A stretch of DNA of 64,000 nt, from positions 9,297,431 to 9,361,430 of the forward strand of contig NC_088322.1 of NCBI RefSeq assembly GCF_910592395.1, read 5' to 3'. Each line of letters starts with the position of its first letter. Position 1 is the stretch's first letter. Both the position numbers and the translations under genes were made by a program. Of this stretch, positions 61,265-64,000 are shown in pieces. Under the pieces are notes generated by a model, which was not told the DNA's origin, did not search any database, and saw nothing but the letters and a program-made list of their open reading frames with translations. This DNA comes from Lineus longissimus (Eukaryota; Nemertea; Pilidiophora; Heteronemertea; Lineidae).

Positions 61265-61733
61265 GCAACATGGTTTATATTTTCAAATTAACGTAAGATT
61301 CAAAATGTAGCAGGTGGGCATACAAAGCATTGTCGGTAAAAAGAAATACATCACGAATCAATAACTTCTTTAAAATAGGATTCTGTCCATATCCTGGCTC
61401 GGTTTCATAGTGAATATTGATTCAATAAAATATTTGACAAAAATGCGTTCAATGCCTTACTTAGACTGCTTCTCGCCAATTAAAGTGATTTTAGGTTTAA
61501 AAAGAATGTTCAATGACACGGCTGAGACCTTTAGCTGGCCTGTTTTTTTCATGATGTACCGACACAGCAGATTGGTTCTTCAGTTCAATAATGTGGTTAT
61601 GTAGCCAACAACAGAATATGAATTACTAGTAGTTTATCATGGTTCAAAATGTTAATCACCTGATGATAATGAAGTCAGGCTGCAGGAATTCTGCAGAAAG
61701 GTCATGTGACCCATCTTTTATATGTTGTTTAAT
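61265..61733. other. 3' flank of the coiled-coil gene
   Basis: Expected 3' UTR of the minus-strand gene ending at 61734. No AATAAA on minus is obvious in the first 120 bases. Confidence 0.4.
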
Positions 61734-63716
61734 TCAAAGTGACATTTCAGCCCCATATCTGATCACGTATCGATCCAGTCTCAAGGTCGCTTTCATACAC
61801 TCGTCATCCTTCACCACAAACCTTGCCTCCAGGTCCTTTAACTGACCCTCTAAATCCTGGAGCCGAGAGTGGAGGGTCTCAGTAGTCTCACGCAAATGGT
61901 TGCGGGCAGCTTCCTTCTGCTCTTGAATTTCCCGTCTGTACTTCTCCTCCAGAATTTTCATTTCCGCTTTGTGTTGGCTATGGCATTTTTCATCCCTGTC
62001 TTGATAATCCTTGGTGATCTTCTCTATATACTGCTTCAAATCGTCAAGCCGGTCTTCCAACTGCTTCTCAACTGACTGATGTCTCATGGCACCGTCCTCC
62101 AAATCTCGTAGCGCCTTCTCATCCCGGTTCTTCACTGTACTCCTGTGGTGTTCATCAGCTCTCTTGCGCGCCTCTTCATGCCTCTTCTCGACCCTCGCAA
62201 TATCAGCCACGTGCTTGGCCTCCTGGGTCTTCAAACGCGCCTCCAACTTGGCAACTTCGCCCTGAAGTTCACGGACCCTGTCACCATATCTCTTCTCCAA
62301 CTTAGACCTCAGCTCCCTCTCCAAATCTGTCTTCATCTCATTCATCTCTTGAACTCTGGTCTTCCTATTTGCACTCGCCTTTTCCTCCTTGCTTCTCAGT
62401 TCTCTTTCTTCTCTTCCTGGCTTCGTGTCCATCTCCATCTTTTCTTGCATTGCGTGTGCCTCCCTCTCTAGTTGCTGTACCTTCTCAGTGATATCTTTCT
62501 GGCGCTCCTCCTTCAGATCGGCAATAATCTTCTTCAAATACGCCGACTCGTTCTCATGTCTTTGTGCATGCTCCGCAGAAGAAGCAGAATATTTCTCAAA
62601 CAACCGAGCTATTTCGTGTTTATGACTGGCTTTCAGGTTCTTGATATCTGCTTCTGATTTTTCAAGCTGGTCCTTAAGTCCTTTCAGCCGTATTTCGTGC
62701 CTGCTCTTCAGCTGTTCAATTTCCGTCTTATACCTGTCCGCCATGCTCTGGTTCGCAGTCTGGAGTTTCGATTTCTCAACTTCCAATGACGTCACTCTCC
62801 CCTGCAGAGATGCAATTCTTTCTTTCAAGTTCTCAACTTCTGTGGCATGTCTCTCAGTAAATCGTTTCTTCTGCATGGCCTCTGTTCCGGTTCTCTCCTC
62901 TTCTCGCGCTCTCTCGTCTTCTCTCGCCTTCTGACTCCTCTTCTTCTCATTTTCGACCTGCTCCCGGCATAGCTCCTGCATCTCGATAAAACTCTGCATA
63001 CGCTGCTCACTCTGCGTCTGGAAGTCCTTGATCTGCTCATTTAAATCCGCAATAATAGTGTCCTTACTACTGCGGACTTTCTCTATCATGCCAAGGCATT
63101 CTTCCTCAGCAATCTCCAACTCCTTCTTCCACTGCTCATCTGACTCTGCCAACTTCTTCTCCCACTCTCTCTTGGCGTCAATAACTCTTGCCCTCTCCAC
63201 CTCCATCTCTGCAGCATGCTTCTTATCCTTCCTCTTCGTCTCCTTGTTGAAATCCTCCACGCGGTTCAACAGACACTTCTGTACACACTCTGCCCTTTCC
63301 CGCCTCTCCTTCTCCTCGACAATCTGACGTCGCTGCTCCCCCTCACGCTGCTCTGCATTCTGCCTCAGATTCCGCTCCTTATCTTCAAGTTCCTTCTTCA
63401 ACGCCTGTATCTCCTCCTTCTTGCGACCGATATCATCTAAGTGTTTCACATCAGCTGTCTTTTTTTGAAGCTTGGCATCTTGCAGATCTTCTTCAAGTGC
63501 GTGTTTTGACCTCTGACTCTGAAGCTTTAAATCCTCAATTTCTGTTTTCTGGTCTTCAATCTTTTTTTCTGATTCTGACAAATCAGCTGGAAATATGAAA
63601 CGAATGGTTAAATGAATGGGACCATTTTTATCAGCGTACTGGCAGATGATCGTATCGACAGAAGACAGCGTGTCTCGATCCCATCGGGCGATAGAACAAA
63701 TGCATAGCAGCATCAT
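61734..63716 (-). CDS. Long coiled-coil protein, single large exon
   Basis: An open frame of 660 codons ends at TAA-type stop after RYGAEMSL. From about residue 48 (DLSESEKKIEDQKTEIEDLK) almost to the end it is charged heptad-repeat sequence rich in Glu, Lys, Arg and Gln, with few Pro or Gly, i.e. a continuous alpha-helical coiled coil of roughly 600 residues. Two start options exist. A strong acceptor (catatttccag) at 63586/63587 would make this the last exon of a gene extending right, with phase 1. Alternatively the ATGATG at 63716, after an upstream in-frame stop, would make a 660-residue protein with a short hydrophobic start (MMLLCICSIA). Such proteins serve as scaffolds or filament-associated rods; the specific family is not recognisable from coiled coil alone. 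Confidence 0.85.
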   Translation of the reverse strand: MMLLCICSIARWDRDTLSSVDTIICQYADKNGPIHLTIRFIFPADLSESEKKIEDQKTEIEDLKLQSQRSKHALEEDLQDAKLQKKTADVKHLDDIGRKKEEIQALKKELEDKERNLRQNAEQREGEQRRQIVEEKERRERAECVQKCLLNRVEDFNKETKRKDKKHAAEMEVERARVIDAKREWEKKLAESDEQWKKELEIAEEECLGMIEKVRSSKDTIIADLNEQIKDFQTQSEQRMQSFIEMQELCREQVENEKKRSQKAREDERAREEERTGTEAMQKKRFTERHATEVENLKERIASLQGRVTSLEVEKSKLQTANQSMADRYKTEIEQLKSRHEIRLKGLKDQLEKSEADIKNLKASHKHEIARLFEKYSASSAEHAQRHENESAYLKKIIADLKEERQKDITEKVQQLEREAHAMQEKMEMDTKPGREERELRSKEEKASANRKTRVQEMNEMKTDLERELRSKLEKRYGDRVRELQGEVAKLEARLKTQEAKHVADIARVEKRHEEARKRADEHHRSTVKNRDEKALRDLEDGAMRHQSVEKQLEDRLDDLKQYIEKITKDYQDRDEKCHSQHKAEMKILEEKYRREIQEQKEAARNHLRETTETLHSRLQDLEGQLKDLEARFVVKDDECMKATLRLDRYVIRYGAEMSL

Positions 63717-64000
63717 CTGTCATTTAAAAATCAGTACTTTTTAATTTTCGCGAATTGCAAAGATAAATGTGCGCGAGGATTTGGTGGTGTACAGTAAGCA
63801 AATTTAAAAACGATGTCGTCGGCCAAAGTTATAGGATTCCCGTTGTCGTTTGTCAGTTTTCACTTGTCACGAGTTGACAGACTAAAAGGCTTGAAAACAC
63901 GACGTGAGGGTGAAATCGTATGTAGCCCACTCTTTAAAAAAGGCCTGTTCGTTTTTCGTGACACGGTTTTTTTAGGAACCAGGAAAAGCAACGCTGCAAT
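63717..64000. other. Region upstream of the coiled-coil frame
   Basis: No exon or promoter motif recognised; it could be intron or 5' flank. Confidence 0.4.

Noticed and set aside
61869-63440. Plus-strand frames of 60-108 codons rich in Leu and Ser
   Set aside because: Antisense of the Glu/Lys/Arg-rich coiled-coil exon.

Overview
This is animal (metazoan) genomic DNA, not bacterial or viral. Short coding blocks sit between canonical GT-AG introns and chain together in consistent codon phase. One gene encodes a plakin, a metazoan cytoskeletal linker family. The intergenic DNA holds MITE-like elements, tRNA-derived fragments, minisatellites and homopolymer tracts of the kind common in marine invertebrate genomes. 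No base in the window identifies the species; a bilaterian marine invertebrate is an inference.

Layout. (1) 1-23420, minus strand: a plakin/spectraplakin-type gene. Its visible 3' part is one uninterrupted exon of at least 10.3 kb (1-10306, running off the left edge) made of plakin repeats, including about 15 nearly identical 405-bp units. Twelve small exons upstream (10751 to 23420) encode spectrin-like repeats and an SH3 domain and include a 15-nt microexon. All junctions are in phase. The N-terminus is not resolved; an alternative first exon may lie at 17487-17642. (2) 27705-35839, minus strand: a nine-exon chimeric gene. It has an N-terminal protein kinase with all catalytic motifs, then a Ser/Glu/Asp-rich linker, then a Gln-Cys...Asp-x-His cysteine-protease-like domain resembling the herpesvirus-tegument/C76 type, then two tandemly duplicated in-frame exons, then a Cys-rich C-terminal region interrupted by one in-frame TAA. 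A non-coding leader exon may end at 36912. (3) 37.1-61.7 kb: mostly gene-poor. It holds a perfect 65-bp inverted-repeat foldback element, a MITE family with two copies, dispersed repeat pairs, SINE-like tRNA fragments, and a few weak candidate exons on both strands. (4) 61734-63716, minus strand: a long coiled-coil protein of about 620-660 residues on one exon.

How the parts work together: the plakin would be a structural cytoskeletal linker and the coiled-coil protein is also probably structural. The kinase-protease chimera looks like a signalling or ubiquitin-pathway protein of unusual architecture and is the most interesting item in the window. Nothing in the sequence ties the three genes into one pathway.
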